Shown: positions 16,859-25,860, counted from the first letter of the stretch. The stretch is DNA of 64,000 nucleotides from Herbiconiux sp. VKM Ac-1786 (GCF_015350805.1 NZ_JADKSG010000001.1:1722513-1786512); one strand, 5' to 3'. Translations and numbers: made by a program. The notes: generated by a model not told the origin, from the letters alone.

Positions 16859-18645
16859 CGGATGCCGTGCTCCTGCAGCCACATCTCGAGCAGCGCGAGC
16901 TGCCACAGGGCGTTCGAGCCCAGGGTCGTGCGGTCGGAGTTGGGGTCGGCGAGCATCCGTTCGACCCTAGCCGTGTCGAACAGCCCGCGCTCCCGGGCGG
17001 CCGGATCGTGCAGCGCCGCCCGCACGCGCTCGAGGTAGGGACCCTCGAGCTGCCGGATGGCCGGCACCGGGAAGTAGCCCTTGGTGCGGTCGATCACCGC
17101 GTCGGGCACGAGGCCCCGGCTGGCGCGCTTCAGCACCCCTTTCCCGCCGTCGGAGAGCTTCAGCTCCGGCGGGATCTGCGCCACCAGCTCGACGAACTCG
17201 TGGTCGAGGAACGGCACGCGCGCCTCGAGGCCCCACGCCATGGTCATGTTGTCGACCCGCTTCACCGGGTCGTCGACCAGCATGGTCATCGTGTCGTTGC
17301 GGAGGGCGGCGTCCACCGAGGTCTCGGCCCCGGGCCGCGCGAACTCGGCGGCGAGGAACGCCGTGGCGCTGTCGGGCCGGGTCGCATCGCGCCAGGCCGG
17401 GCCGAGCAGCTGCTGCAGCTCGGCCCAGGGCCGGTCGACGAAGACGCGCGAGTAGGCCTCGACGGCGCCCTCTCGCGGCACACCCGCGAGCGGCGGGTAC
17501 CAGTCGTAGCCGCCGAGCACCTCGTCGGCGCCCTGCCCCGACTGCACCACCTTGACCGACTTCGAGACGTCCTCCGAAAGCAGGTAGAAGGCGACGCAGT
17601 CGTGGCTGACCATCGGCTCGCTCATCGCCGCGACCGTGCCGTCGATGCCGGGCAGCAGGCGCGAGGAGTCGATCGAGATGCGGTGGTGGTCGGTGCCGAA
17701 GTGCCGCGCCACGAGGCTCGAGTACTCGAACTCGTCGCCCGACTCGCCGCCGGCCGAGTCGAAGCCGATGCTGAAGGTGGCGAGATCGGTCTGTCCGGCC
17801 TCCGCGAGCAGGGCCACCACCAGGCTCGAGTCGATGCCGCCCGAGAGCAGCACGCCCACGGGCACGTCGGCGACCATCCGCCGCTCGACCGCGGTGCGGA
17901 GGCTCGCGATCAGCGCCTCCTGCCAGTCTTCGTCGCTCCAGCCGGCCTTGTCGGGGTCGCGCTCGAAGGCGGGCTGCCAGTAGACGTGGTCGGATGCGCG
18001 GCCGTCGGGCTCGATCATCCGCACCGTCGCCGGCGGCAGCTTGGTCACCCCCGCGAGGATCGTGCGTGGCGCCGGCACGACCGAGTGGAAGCTGAGGTAG
18101 TGCTCGAGGGCAGTGCGGTCGATCGAGCTGTCGACGTCGCCCGACTCCAGCAGCGCCGGCAGCGTGGAGGCGAAGCGCAGCCGCCCGGGCCGCTCGTCGA
18201 GGTACAGCGGTTTGATGCCGAGGCGATCGCGGGCGAGCATCGCGCGGCCCGAGGCGTGCTCGACGACGACGAAGGCGAACATTCCGAGCAGGTGCTCGAC
18301 GCACTGCATGCCCCACTCGGCATACGCCTTGCCGATCACCTCGGTGTCGGAGGTGGAGAAGAAGCGGTGGCCCTTGCCCTCGAGCTCGGCGCGCAGCTGC
18401 CGGTGGTTGTAGATGCAGCCGTTGAACACCACGGTGAGGCCGAGTGGGGCGTCGACCATCGGCTGCGCGCCGGCGGCCGAGAGGTCGATGATGGAGAGCC
18501 GACGGTGGCCGAGGGCGACCCGGCCGTTCGACCAGAGCCCGGTGCCGTCGGGGCCGCGGTGCACCTGGCACGCGGTCATCCGGTCGACCGCGCCGAGGTC
18601 GGCGCTCCGGCCGTCGAAGCGCAGCTCGCCCGCGAGGCCGCACAT
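16855..18645 (-). CDS. N-acetylglutaminylglutamine amidotransferase-like protein (AsnB/AsnO family)
   Basis: 596 residues. Class II glutamine amidotransferase domain with Cys2 exposed after Met removal (MCGLAGELRFDG), HRGPDGTG and VVFNGCIYNHRQLR, then an asparagine-synthetase domain with the PPi-loop SGGIDSS (268-274). The start and overall sequence style (HRRLSIIDLSAAGAQPM; SDTEVIGKAYAEWG) match the amidotransferase that makes N-acetylglutaminylglutamine amide better than housekeeping AsnB. It lies 1 bp after the stop of the ligase gene and overlaps the S9 peptidase start. Predicted reaction: ATP- and glutamine-dependent amidation of a carboxyl group of a small peptide. The acceptor is not known here. 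Confidence 0.88.
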   Translation of the reverse strand: MCGLAGELRFDGRSADLGAVDRMTACQVHRGPDGTGLWSNGRVALGHRRLSIIDLSAAGAQPMVDAPLGLTVVFNGCIYNHRQLRAELEGKGHRFFSTSDTEVIGKAYAEWGMQCVEHLLGMFAFVVVEHASGRAMLARDRLGIKPLYLDERPGRLRFASTLPALLESGDVDSSIDRTALEHYLSFHSVVPAPRTILAGVTKLPPATVRMIEPDGRASDHVYWQPAFERDPDKAGWSDEDWQEALIASLRTAVERRMVADVPVGVLLSGGIDSSLVVALLAEAGQTDLATFSIGFDSAGGESGDEFEYSSLVARHFGTDHHRISIDSSRLLPGIDGTVAAMSEPMVSHDCVAFYLLSEDVSKSVKVVQSGQGADEVLGGYDWYPPLAGVPREGAVEAYSRVFVDRPWAELQQLLGPAWRDATRPDSATAFLAAEFARPGAETSVDAALRNDTMTMLVDDPVKRVDNMTMAWGLEARVPFLDHEFVELVAQIPPELKLSDGGKGVLKRASRGLVPDAVIDRTKGYFPVPAIRQLEGPYLERVRAALHDPAARERGLFDTARVERMLADPNSDRTTLGSNALWQLALLEMWLQEHGIR

Positions 18646-18646
18646 C

Positions 18647-21250
18647 TCAGTCGCTCCCCGGTGCCGCGGTGATCCAGGTGTCCTTCGACCCGCCGCCACG
18701 GGAGGAGTTGACCACCATGCTGCCGGCCGGGGCCACCCGGGTCAGCGCGAGATCGGCGACCTCCAGCCCGTACTCGCCCTCACCGGTGGCGTAGACGAAG
18801 ACGCGCAGGTCGACGTGCCGGGGTTCGAGGGCCGCGCCGGGCACGCCGGCCGCCTCGGCCCCGGGCATCGGCGGGGCGCCGTCGGCGAAGGTCGGGTGCG
18901 ACGACAGCGGCACGACCTCCTGCGCCACCCAGGTCTCGGGGTCGGCGGCGATCGCGGCCCGCCGCTCGGCCACCGCGGCGGCACCGGCCGCGGGTCCGAT
19001 CAGCACACCCTCGCCCCCGTGCCCGTCGACCGGCTTCGTGACGAGCTCGCCGACCCGTTCGAGCACGGTGCGCCGCTCGGCCTCGTCGCTCGTGCGGTAG
19101 GTCGGCACCTGCTCGAGCAGCGGCCGCTCGTCGAGGTAGTAGGCGATCAGAGCGGGCAGGTGGCAGTACATCGCCTTGTCGTCGGCGATGCCGTTGCCGG
19201 GGGCGTTGGCGAGGAAGACCCGGCCGGCGGCGGCCACGTCCAGGATGCGTGCCCCGATCGGTTCGCCGTCGACGGCGGCGTCGGGCAGCTCGACGTCCAG
19301 GCGCAGGTAGAGCGCGTCGAGCACGGTGCCGTCGGCCGCGACGACGACCCGGCCGTCGCGCACCGCGAGCTCGGACAGTTCGAGGAGGGCGAGGCCGGAG
19401 GTCTCGGCGAGCATCCGGTGCTCGAACCAGGCGCCGCTGGCCGGGCCGCTCGACACGAGGGCGGCGGCCGGCACCCGGTGCGAGTCGGCCGCGAGACCGG
19501 CGGCGACGCGACCGCCGGCGAGCAGCGTGCGGCGCAGCGAACCGAAGACGCGCTCGGGATCGAGCATGGCCTCGGGGCGGGGAGCCCCGTCGGCGACCTC
19601 GTCCATCAGCCGCCGGATCGCGACCGCGTAGGCGGCGCCGCTGGGATTCCGCACGTTGTCCTCGAGCACGCGCCAGCCGCCGAACTCGTTGCGCACGAGG
19701 TCGAAGCCGAACACGGCCGAGCGGGTGACGTCGGCCGGGAGGGCGCGGGCCGCGGGCATCCAGCCGGGGCTGCCCTCGATGACCGCGCGGGGGATGACGC
19801 CGTCGTCGACGATGCGCTGCTCGCCGTACACGTCGCGGAGGAACGCCTCAATGGCCCGGGCGCGCTGGGTCAGGCCGGCTGTGATCTGGGACCACTCGTG
19901 GGCGTTGATCACGCGGGGCACGAGGTCGACCTCGAAGGGGCGCTCCTCGCCGTCGACGCGGAAGGTGAGACCGTGCTCGCGCGTCCAGTCGCGGGCCGCC
20001 GAGCGGGCCGAGTCGACCTTCTCGGGGCTGAGGCCCTCGAAGTAGGCGATCAGCTGCTCGTAGGCGGGGCGGGGCCGCGAGCCGGGGCCGACCGCCTCGT
20101 CGCCGGCCCGGGTGCGGTAGGTGCGCAGGGCGGGCACGGCGGGCGGGATGCCCCCGGCCGGGCCGTGCGTCTCGTCGACCACGAGCTTCACCACGGCGTC
20201 GATGTCGCCGCGCTCGGCGAAGGCCGCGCGCTGCCGGTCGGCGGAGTTGCCGCGGGCGAGCAGCGTCTCGGCGAGGCCGACGACCTCCTCGTAGTCCCCT
20301 AGCTCCTCGAGCTGCGGGCGCAGCCGCCGGATGAGGTGCCGCACGGCGTGCGCGGCGGCGGTGGGGCGCGGATGCGGGCCGTCGTCGAGCAGGTCGCCCG
20401 ACAGCCCGCCGCGGGCCGCCTGCCACATGGCCGCGCGGTGGATGGGCGCCGGCACCGGGTGGTAGGGTCGGCCCTGCTCGATGTCGACCTCGGCGGCGCG
20501 CACGGCGGCGCGGAAGAGCCCGGCGATCAGCACCGCGTCGTCGACGATCGGGCAGGCGTCGCAGACCCGCAGCTCGAGCGTCGGGGCGTGCGAGGAGGGG
20601 CGCACCTCGAAGTAGGCCATCTTCGAGTCGGCGATCACCCCGGTGGCGATCAGGTCGGCGAGCAGTTCGTCGTACTCGGCGGCCGAGCCGAGGTCACCGG
20701 TGGCGCCGGCACTCGGCCAGCGCTGCCAGATGATCGAGCGGATGCTCGAGTAGCCGGTGTCGAGGCCGTTCCAGTACGGGGAGCTCGCCGAGATCGCGAG
20801 CAGCACGGGCAGGTCGCGGGACACCCGCTGGGCGATGTCGACGGCGAGGTCGCGGTCGCTCACCCCGACGTGGATCTGGGTTCCGCAGATCAGCTGCTCG
20901 TCCACCAGCAGGCGGTACTGCTCCTGCATCCGGCCGTAGCGTCCGGTCGTGGTCAGCTCGAAGTCGGCGAACTCCGAGCGGGGGGCCGTGCCGACGCAGG
21001 CGATGCCGACGCCGTCGGGGGCCGCCGCCTCGATCACGCCCCGGCGCAGCCGCAGGATCTCCTGACGCAGTCCGTCGAGGGTCGAGACCACGTCGGTGTT
21101 CGTCTCGACGGTGGTGCGCTGGATCTCGGCGGAGTAGTTCTCGGCCGGCAGCCTCGACAGGATCTGCGGCGCACGGGCCGACAGCTTCCCGCTCTCGAGA
21201 TCGATGAGGTGGAGCTCTTCTTCCGCACCAAGCGTCAACTCCGCTGCCAT
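18647..21250 (-). CDS. Fusion of GCS2-type carboxylate-amine ligase and circularly permuted ATP-grasp
   Basis: 867 residues. Residues 1-370 are a glutamate-cysteine ligase family 2 (YbdK-like) domain: TLGAEEELHLID, CGTQIHVGVSD, YFEVRPSSHAPTLELRVCD. Residues about 400-860 are a circularly permuted type 2 ATP-grasp: EVDLVPRVINAHEW, FDLVRNEFGGWRVLEDNVRNPSG, FLANAPGNGIADDKA, ELVTKPVDGHGGEGV, DLRVFVYATG. Both are peptide-bond-forming ligases that activate carboxylates with ATP. It is the first gene of the operon with the amidotransferase and S9 peptidase; TAGGGT (21257-21262) ends 6 nt before its ATG (leaderless). The pair of ligase domains suggests it makes a gamma- or alpha-linked di- or tripeptide; substrates not inferable. 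Confidence 0.9.
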   Translation of the reverse strand: MAAELTLGAEEELHLIDLESGKLSARAPQILSRLPAENYSAEIQRTTVETNTDVVSTLDGLRQEILRLRRGVIEAAAPDGVGIACVGTAPRSEFADFELTTTGRYGRMQEQYRLLVDEQLICGTQIHVGVSDRDLAVDIAQRVSRDLPVLLAISASSPYWNGLDTGYSSIRSIIWQRWPSAGATGDLGSAAEYDELLADLIATGVIADSKMAYFEVRPSSHAPTLELRVCDACPIVDDAVLIAGLFRAAVRAAEVDIEQGRPYHPVPAPIHRAAMWQAARGGLSGDLLDDGPHPRPTAAAHAVRHLIRRLRPQLEELGDYEEVVGLAETLLARGNSADRQRAAFAERGDIDAVVKLVVDETHGPAGGIPPAVPALRTYRTRAGDEAVGPGSRPRPAYEQLIAYFEGLSPEKVDSARSAARDWTREHGLTFRVDGEERPFEVDLVPRVINAHEWSQITAGLTQRARAIEAFLRDVYGEQRIVDDGVIPRAVIEGSPGWMPAARALPADVTRSAVFGFDLVRNEFGGWRVLEDNVRNPSGAAYAVAIRRLMDEVADGAPRPEAMLDPERVFGSLRRTLLAGGRVAAGLAADSHRVPAAALVSSGPASGAWFEHRMLAETSGLALLELSELAVRDGRVVVAADGTVLDALYLRLDVELPDAAVDGEPIGARILDVAAAGRVFLANAPGNGIADDKAMYCHLPALIAYYLDERPLLEQVPTYRTSDEAERRTVLERVGELVTKPVDGHGGEGVLIGPAAGAAAVAERRAAIAADPETWVAQEVVPLSSHPTFADGAPPMPGAEAAGVPGAALEPRHVDLRVFVYATGEGEYGLEVADLALTRVAPAGSMVVNSSRGGGSKDTWITAAPGSD

Positions 21251-21336
21251 GGGCTCACCCTACGAGGGTCTCCGGCCCGCGGACCGAATCGTCGACTGAT
21301 CGAAACATGGGGCCTTCCGGGACGGAGACGCTGTAG

Positions 21337-21368
21337 TAGCGTTGAACAACGTGCAGTCCAGCTGAACA
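21337..21368 (+). promoter_or_regulatory. Promoter region with TGAACA direct repeats
   Basis: TAGCGT (21337-21342) is a candidate -10 box. It abuts TGAACA (21343-21348), inside GTTG-AA-CAAC, and a second TGAACA follows 20 bp downstream (21363-21368). Spacing of two helical turns on one face suggests an operator for a dimeric repressor of the 21383 gene. Similar TGAACA words occur near other promoters of this block. Confidence 0.4.
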
Positions 21369-21382
21369 AATGGAGCAGATCA

Positions 21383-22408
21383 ATGTCGATCGACACCCCC
21401 CGCATCGCCTTCGTCGGCACCGGCGCCAACGGCGCGGCGATCGCCGCCGACCTCACCCGCGCCGGCCACGACGTCACCTTCATCGAGCAGTGGCCGGCGC
21501 ACGTCGCGGCCATGCGCGAGCACGGCATCACCGTGAAGATGCCCGACCGCACCGAGAACACGGCGGTGACGGCCTACGACCTGTTCGAGGTCGCCACCCT
21601 GCGGGAGCCCTTCGACCTCGTCTTCATCGTCGTGAAGGCCTACGACACCCGCTGGGCCTGCGAGCTGATCAAGCCGCTGGTGAAGCCGGACGGCCTGGTC
21701 GTCGGGCTGCAGAACGGCATGTCGGTCGACGACATCGCCGACGTGATGGGCCCGGAGCGCGCGGTCGGGGCCGTGATCGAGGTGGCGTCGAACATGTGGG
21801 AGCCGGGCGTCTGCAACCGCGAGACCCCGCCCGAGGAGGCGTGGTTCGCGATCGGGGGCATCCACCCGGCCGTGATCGGGCGGGAGCAGGAGGTCGCCGA
21901 GGTGCTGCGGCACGCCGGAACGGTCGAGATCTCCGACGACATCCGCTCCTCCAAGTGGGGGAAGCTGATCGTCAACGCGGCCGAGCTGGTGCCCTCGGCG
22001 ATCCTCGACCTCGAGCTCGCGAAGGCCATCCAGGTTCCCGGCATGTACGAGTTCATGCTGCGCTGCGGCACCGAGGCGGCCCGGGCGGCCGTCGACTCCG
22101 GCTCCGCCCTGCGGCCGATCTTCGGCATGACCGACGCCGACCTCACGAACCCCGAGGTCTTCGCCGAGCAGCTGTTCGAGCAGGTGCTGCGGCGCTTCTC
22201 CTCGCCGACCACGCGCACGACGTCGCTGCAGGACTGGATGAAGGGGCGCCGCAACGAGGTGCACGAGATCAACGGCCTCGTCGTCGACGTGCAGCGCGAG
22301 CGGGGCGGCAGCGCTCCGGCGAACGAGCGCGTGGTCGAGCTGGCCCGGCGGATCGAGGCGGGCGAGCTGGAGCGCTCGCCGGAGAACATCGCCCTGCTGC
22401 TCGCCTGA
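21383..22408 (+). CDS. Ketopantoate reductase family oxidoreductase
   Basis: 341 residues. Rossmann N-terminus with IAFVGTGANGAAIA (8-21), an NADP-style dinucleotide fold, and the ApbA/PanE C-terminal helical domain with SSKWGKLIVNAAEL carrying the family Lys and Asn. GGAG lies 7 nt before the ATG. PanE reduces 2-dehydropantoate, but relatives that act on other 2-oxo acids with a bulky substituent are common, and no other pantothenate gene is near. The context (acyl-CoA ligase next, 2-oxoacid dehydrogenase downstream) suggests a catabolic dehydrogenase of a branched hydroxy/oxo acid, an inference. Confidence 0.85.
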   Translation: MSIDTPRIAFVGTGANGAAIAADLTRAGHDVTFIEQWPAHVAAMREHGITVKMPDRTENTAVTAYDLFEVATLREPFDLVFIVVKAYDTRWACELIKPLVKPDGLVVGLQNGMSVDDIADVMGPERAVGAVIEVASNMWEPGVCNRETPPEEAWFAIGGIHPAVIGREQEVAEVLRHAGTVEISDDIRSSKWGKLIVNAAELVPSAILDLELAKAIQVPGMYEFMLRCGTEAARAAVDSGSALRPIFGMTDADLTNPEVFAEQLFEQVLRRFSSPTTRTTSLQDWMKGRRNEVHEINGLVVDVQRERGGSAPANERVVELARRIEAGELERSPENIALLLA

Positions 22409-22412
22409 GGTC

Positions 22413-22444
22413 GTGACGCCCTGACGCCGTGACGCCCTGACGCC
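22413..22444 (+). repeat. 16-bp perfect tandem duplication
   Basis: GTGACGCCCTGACGCC occurs twice head to tail, and each unit is itself two 8-mers with the core TGACGCC, so four TGACGCC words lie in 32 bp just after the stop of the reductase gene. It looks like slippage in a spacer. No hairpin is formed. Confidence 0.85.
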
Positions 22445-22469
22445 CGGGCGCGTGGGCCAGACTGGATCC

Positions 22470-24179
22470 ATGAACCCGACCGAGAGCTTCCGGGCCGCCC
22501 GCGACACCCTGCTCGCGCACCGCACCGACGTGGCCGCCGCCCGCGCCGCCTTCCGCTGGCCCGACGTCGGCCCGCACTTCAACTGGGCCGTCGACTGGTT
22601 CGACGAGATCGCGATCGGCAACGACCATCCGGCGCTGCACATCGTCGAGGAGGACGGCAGCGAGACCGTCGTCAGCTTCGACCTCATGCGCGCCCGCTCC
22701 GACGAGGTCGCCGCCTGGCTGCACGGCGAGGGCGTCGAGCAGGGCGACCACGTGATGCTCATGCTGGGCAACCGGGTCGAGCTGTGGGAGTCGATGCTCG
22801 CCGTGATGAAGCTCGGCGCGGTCATCCTGCCCACCACCACCCTGCTCTCACCGGCCGACCTCGCCGACCGGATCGAGCGCGGCGGCATCGCGCACGTCAT
22901 CGTCGACGTCGCCGAGGTCGCCAAGTTCGACGAGGTCGAGGGCGACTTCACGCCGATCGTCGTCGGCGCCGACCCCGAGGCGGTGCCCGAGGGCTGGATC
23001 GACTACGCCGAGTCGGTCGACGCCCCCGGCATCAGCCCGACCGTGGTCGTCGACTCGGGCGACCCGTGCCTGATCTACTTCACCTCGGGCACCACCTCGA
23101 AGCCGAAGATGGTGGTGCACAGCCACGAGTCCTACCCGGTGGGCCACCTGAGCACCCTGTACTGGCTCGGCGTGCAGCCGGGCGACACGCACCTCGCGAT
23201 CAGCTCCCCGGGCTGGGGCAAGCACGCCTGGAGCTGCTTCTTCGCCCCGTGGAACGCCGAGGCCACGGTCTTCGTCTACAACTACGGTCGCTTCGACGCG
23301 GCCGCCCTGCGCGCCCAGCTCGATCGCGCGGGCGTCGACACCTTCTGCGCCCCTCCGACGGTGTGGCGGATGCTCATCCAGAGCGAGCTCGGAAAGAAGC
23401 CGCGGGCGCTGACCGAGATCCTCTCGGCCGGCGAGCCGCTGAACCCGGGCGTCATCAAGGCGGTCGAGGACGCGTGGGGCCTGACCATCCGCGACGGCTA
23501 CGGCCAGACCGAGACCACCGCGATCATCGCGAACCCGCCCGGGGCTCCGGTGGTGCCCGGGGCGATGGGCCAGGCCCTGCCGGGGGTCGCGATCGCGATC
23601 GTCGACCCGGTCTCGGGCGAGCCCTCCCCGGCCGACGACGGGGTGCAGCTCGGCGAGATCTGCCTCGACCTCACCCAGGAGCCCGCGAACCTGATGTCGG
23701 GCTACTACGGCGACGAGGAGCGCACGGCCGCCGCGCGGGCCGACGGGTACTTCCGCACCGGCGACGTGGCCGAGCGCGCCGGAAACGGCACCATCACCTT
23801 CGTCGGCCGCACCGACGACATCTTCAAGTCCTCCGACTTCAAGATCTCGCCGTTCGAGGTCGAGAGCGCGCTGCTGCAGCACGCGGCCGTGGCCGAGTCG
23901 GCGGTGGTGCCGGCTCCGGATGACCTGCGGCACAGCATCGTCAAGGCCTACGTGACCCTCGCCGCCGGCTGGGAGCCGAACGCCGAGACCGCGGCGGCGA
24001 TCTTCGCCCACTCCCGCGAGACGCTGTCGTCGTTCGAACGGGTGCGGCGGGTGGAGTTCGCCGAGCTGCCGAAGACCATCTCGGGCAAGATCCGCCGGGT
24101 CGAGCTGCGGCAGCGCGAGGACGAGGCCTTCGCGCGCGGCGAGGAGCTCGCGGAGGAGTTCCGCGAGGACCGGCTCTAA
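22470..24179 (+). CDS. AMP-dependent acyl-CoA synthetase/ligase
   Basis: 569 residues, ANL superfamily. P-loop YFTSGTTSKPK (203-213), YGQTET (344-349), YFRTGD, and the C-terminal catalytic Lys540 in TISGKIRR. The N-terminal layout (FNWAVDWFDEIA) resembles medium-chain or acetyl/propionyl-type synthetases. It converts a free carboxylic acid to its CoA thioester, probably the entry or exit step of the catabolic block. The stop TAA overlaps the stop of the convergent MarR gene. CAGACT lies 6 nt before the ATG, a weak -10 match. Confidence 0.9.
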   Translation: MNPTESFRAARDTLLAHRTDVAAARAAFRWPDVGPHFNWAVDWFDEIAIGNDHPALHIVEEDGSETVVSFDLMRARSDEVAAWLHGEGVEQGDHVMLMLGNRVELWESMLAVMKLGAVILPTTTLLSPADLADRIERGGIAHVIVDVAEVAKFDEVEGDFTPIVVGADPEAVPEGWIDYAESVDAPGISPTVVVDSGDPCLIYFTSGTTSKPKMVVHSHESYPVGHLSTLYWLGVQPGDTHLAISSPGWGKHAWSCFFAPWNAEATVFVYNYGRFDAAALRAQLDRAGVDTFCAPPTVWRMLIQSELGKKPRALTEILSAGEPLNPGVIKAVEDAWGLTIRDGYGQTETTAIIANPPGAPVVPGAMGQALPGVAIAIVDPVSGEPSPADDGVQLGEICLDLTQEPANLMSGYYGDEERTAAARADGYFRTGDVAERAGNGTITFVGRTDDIFKSSDFKISPFEVESALLQHAAVAESAVVPAPDDLRHSIVKAYVTLAAGWEPNAETAAAIFAHSRETLSSFERVRRVEFAELPKTISGKIRRVELRQREDEAFARGEELAEEFREDRL

Positions 24180-24622
24180 CGCCGGGTGCGCCCGTCGGGG
24201 CCGCCCGGGGCCGGTGCCTCGAGCAGCGCCCGCGCGAACGGAGCCAGCCCGGGCGACGCCTGGGCGAGGGCGAAGGCCCGCTCGATCGCGGCGGCGTGCA
24301 CGGGCCGGGCGCGATCCAGCAGCAGTCGCCCCGCCTCGGTGAGCTCGAGCGCGACGCCGCGGCGATCGTCGGGGCTCGGCCCGCGGCGCACCAGCTGCCG
24401 TTCCTCGAGCCGGTTCACCAGCCGGGTGGTGGCGCTCCCGGTCAGCACGGCGACCTCGCTCGCCACCTGCATGCGGAGCGGATGGGCGTCGGGTGCCCCG
24501 ACGGCGTCGAGCACCCGGTACTCCACCACCGACAGGCCCACGCTCCGGGCGAGCGCCTGCTCGAGCTCGGCCTCGACGCACGCGTGCAGCGCGGCGAGGC
24601 CCTGCCAGGCGCGCTCGCTCAC
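24176..24622 (-). CDS. MarR family transcriptional regulator
   Basis: 148 residues: winged helix with GLSVVEYRVLDAV, MQVASEVAVLTGSATTRLVNRLEERQLVRR and the wing DDRRGVALELTEAG. Binds DNA as a dimer and is released by a small phenolic or acyl ligand in relatives. Its GTG overlaps the stop of the GntR gene (GTGA), so the two regulators are coupled. Targets are unknown; the convergent acyl-CoA ligase and the upstream VOC/E1 promoter are the nearest candidates. Confidence 0.9.
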   Translation of the reverse strand: MSERAWQGLAALHACVEAELEQALARSVGLSVVEYRVLDAVGAPDAHPLRMQVASEVAVLTGSATTRLVNRLEERQLVRRGPSPDDRRGVALELTEAGRLLLDRARPVHAAAIERAFALAQASPGLAPFARALLEAPAPGGPDGRTRR

Positions 24623-25296
24623 GCGAACAGCTCCGGGTGCTTCACGAGCTCGAGCCGGGTGCGCCGGATATGGGTGACCAGCACCCGCTCGGCGTCATCC
24701 GGATCGCCGCGCCGCAGGCAGTCGACCAGCAGGTGGTGCTCGAGGTGGGTCACGCCGATGCCCGAGACGCCGACGAGCGTGGCGTAGGCGCGGCGGTAGT
24801 GCTGGGTGGTGTTCCAGAGCCGGTGGATGATCTGCCAGAGCTCGCCGGTGGCCGCGCCGGCGTAGCTCAGCAGATGGAACTCGCGGTCGTCGGCCATGAA
24901 GGCGTCGACGTCGGTGTTGGCCTCCATCCGATCCGCCAGCTCGGAGAGCCGGTCGAGCTGCTCGGCCGAGAGGTGCTCGAGGCTCCGGCGCAGCAGCAGA
25001 GGCTCCAGCCGCTCGCGGATCGAGTACGCCTCGACGCACTCCTCGAGGCTCAGCCGCGAGACCCAGGCGCCCGAGTTCGCGACCAGGGTGACGAGACCGT
25101 CGGCGGCGAGCATCCGGATGGCCTCGCGCGCGGGGATGCGGCTCGCCCCGAAGCGCTCGGCGAGGTCCTCCTGCCGCAGTCGCGTGCCGGGCGCCAGCGT
25201 GCCGCCGAGGATCTCGCGGCGGAGGCTCTCGGCGATGCGGTGGCTCGCGACGTTGTCGCGGTACGCGGAGTCGCGGGTGACGCTGGTGTCGGTCAT
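24619..25296 (-). CDS. GntR family transcriptional regulator, FCD subfamily
   Basis: 225 residues: winged helix (about 15-85, LRQEDLAERFGASRIPAREAIRMLAADGLV) and an all-helical FCD ligand domain (about 90-215) with the metal-ligand pattern D-x3-H in DDREFH, then HLEHH and THIRR. Such proteins respond to small organic acids. TGGATCCA-type palindromes, the kind bound by FCD regulators, lie in the 25844-25980 promoter region. TAGTAT ends 8 nt before the ATG. It probably represses the divergent E1-E2 operon and the VOC gene in front of it. Confidence 0.9.
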   Translation of the reverse strand: MTDTSVTRDSAYRDNVASHRIAESLRREILGGTLAPGTRLRQEDLAERFGASRIPAREAIRMLAADGLVTLVANSGAWVSRLSLEECVEAYSIRERLEPLLLRRSLEHLSAEQLDRLSELADRMEANTDVDAFMADDREFHLLSYAGAATGELWQIIHRLWNTTQHYRRAYATLVGVSGIGVTHLEHHLLVDCLRRGDPDDAERVLVTHIRRTRLELVKHPELFA

Positions 25297-25318
25297 CGCC
25301 TCGAATACTAACCGCGGG

Positions 25319-25843
25319 TCATTCCGCCGGGCGAGCGGGGTGCCACAGGCGCACCTCCGCCTCCTGCTCGTACTGCTTGCCGTGCGGGTAGCTGACGAGC
25401 TCGAACTGCATGCCCCAGGGGCTGAGGAAGTAGACCCAGCGCTGGCCCTCCGAGGCGTTGCGGCTCGCGGTCGGTGCACCGAGCACCCGGATGCCCGCCT
25501 CCTCCAGCGCCGCCACGGCCACGTCGAGGTCGTCGACGTAGAACGCGACGTGGTGACCCCCGAGGTCGCTGTTGCGCGGCTGGGGCCGCTGGTCGGCGGC
25601 GGGCTCGTACTCGAAGACCTCGAAGTTCGGGCCGTGGCCAGAGCGGTAGAAGCGGATCTCCCGCACCACGCTCCGCGGGTCGACGTTCAGGTGCTCCCGC
25701 ATCCAGTCGTCGTCGCGGCGCATCGCGGGCAGCGTGTAGACGTGCGTGCAGCCGATCACGTCGACGAAGAAGCGGTGCGCCTCCTCGAGGTCGGGAACGG
25801 TGAAGCCCAGGTGCTCGGCACCTCGGAGTCCGGGTAGGGCCAC
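25319..25843 (-). CDS. VOC (glyoxalase/extradiol dioxygenase-like) family protein
   Basis: 174 residues from a GTG with GAGGAGG 5 nt upstream; further upstream in-frame starts would run through the operator region and were rejected. Two beta-alpha-beta-beta-beta modules with metal-ligand candidates in AEHLGF, NFEVFEY, GGHHVAF and QFELVSYP. These could bind Fe or Mn for a dioxygenase, isomerase or epimerase step on a small acid. It diverges from the E1-E2 operon and shares its operator region, so it is presumably part of the same pathway. The reaction is unknown. Confidence 0.85.
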   Translation of the reverse strand: MALPGLRGAEHLGFTVPDLEEAHRFFVDVIGCTHVYTLPAMRRDDDWMREHLNVDPRSVVREIRFYRSGHGPNFEVFEYEPAADQRPQPRNSDLGGHHVAFYVDDLDVAVAALEEAGIRVLGAPTASRNASEGQRWVYFLSPWGMQFELVSYPHGKQYEQEAEVRLWHPARPAE

Positions 25844-25860
25844 GGTCGCCTCCTCGCGAT

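Noticed and set aside
21383-22408. Calling the gene panE (pantothenate synthesis)
   Set aside because: No pan genes nearby, promoter and neighbours indicate catabolic use; the family includes many non-pantothenate reductases.
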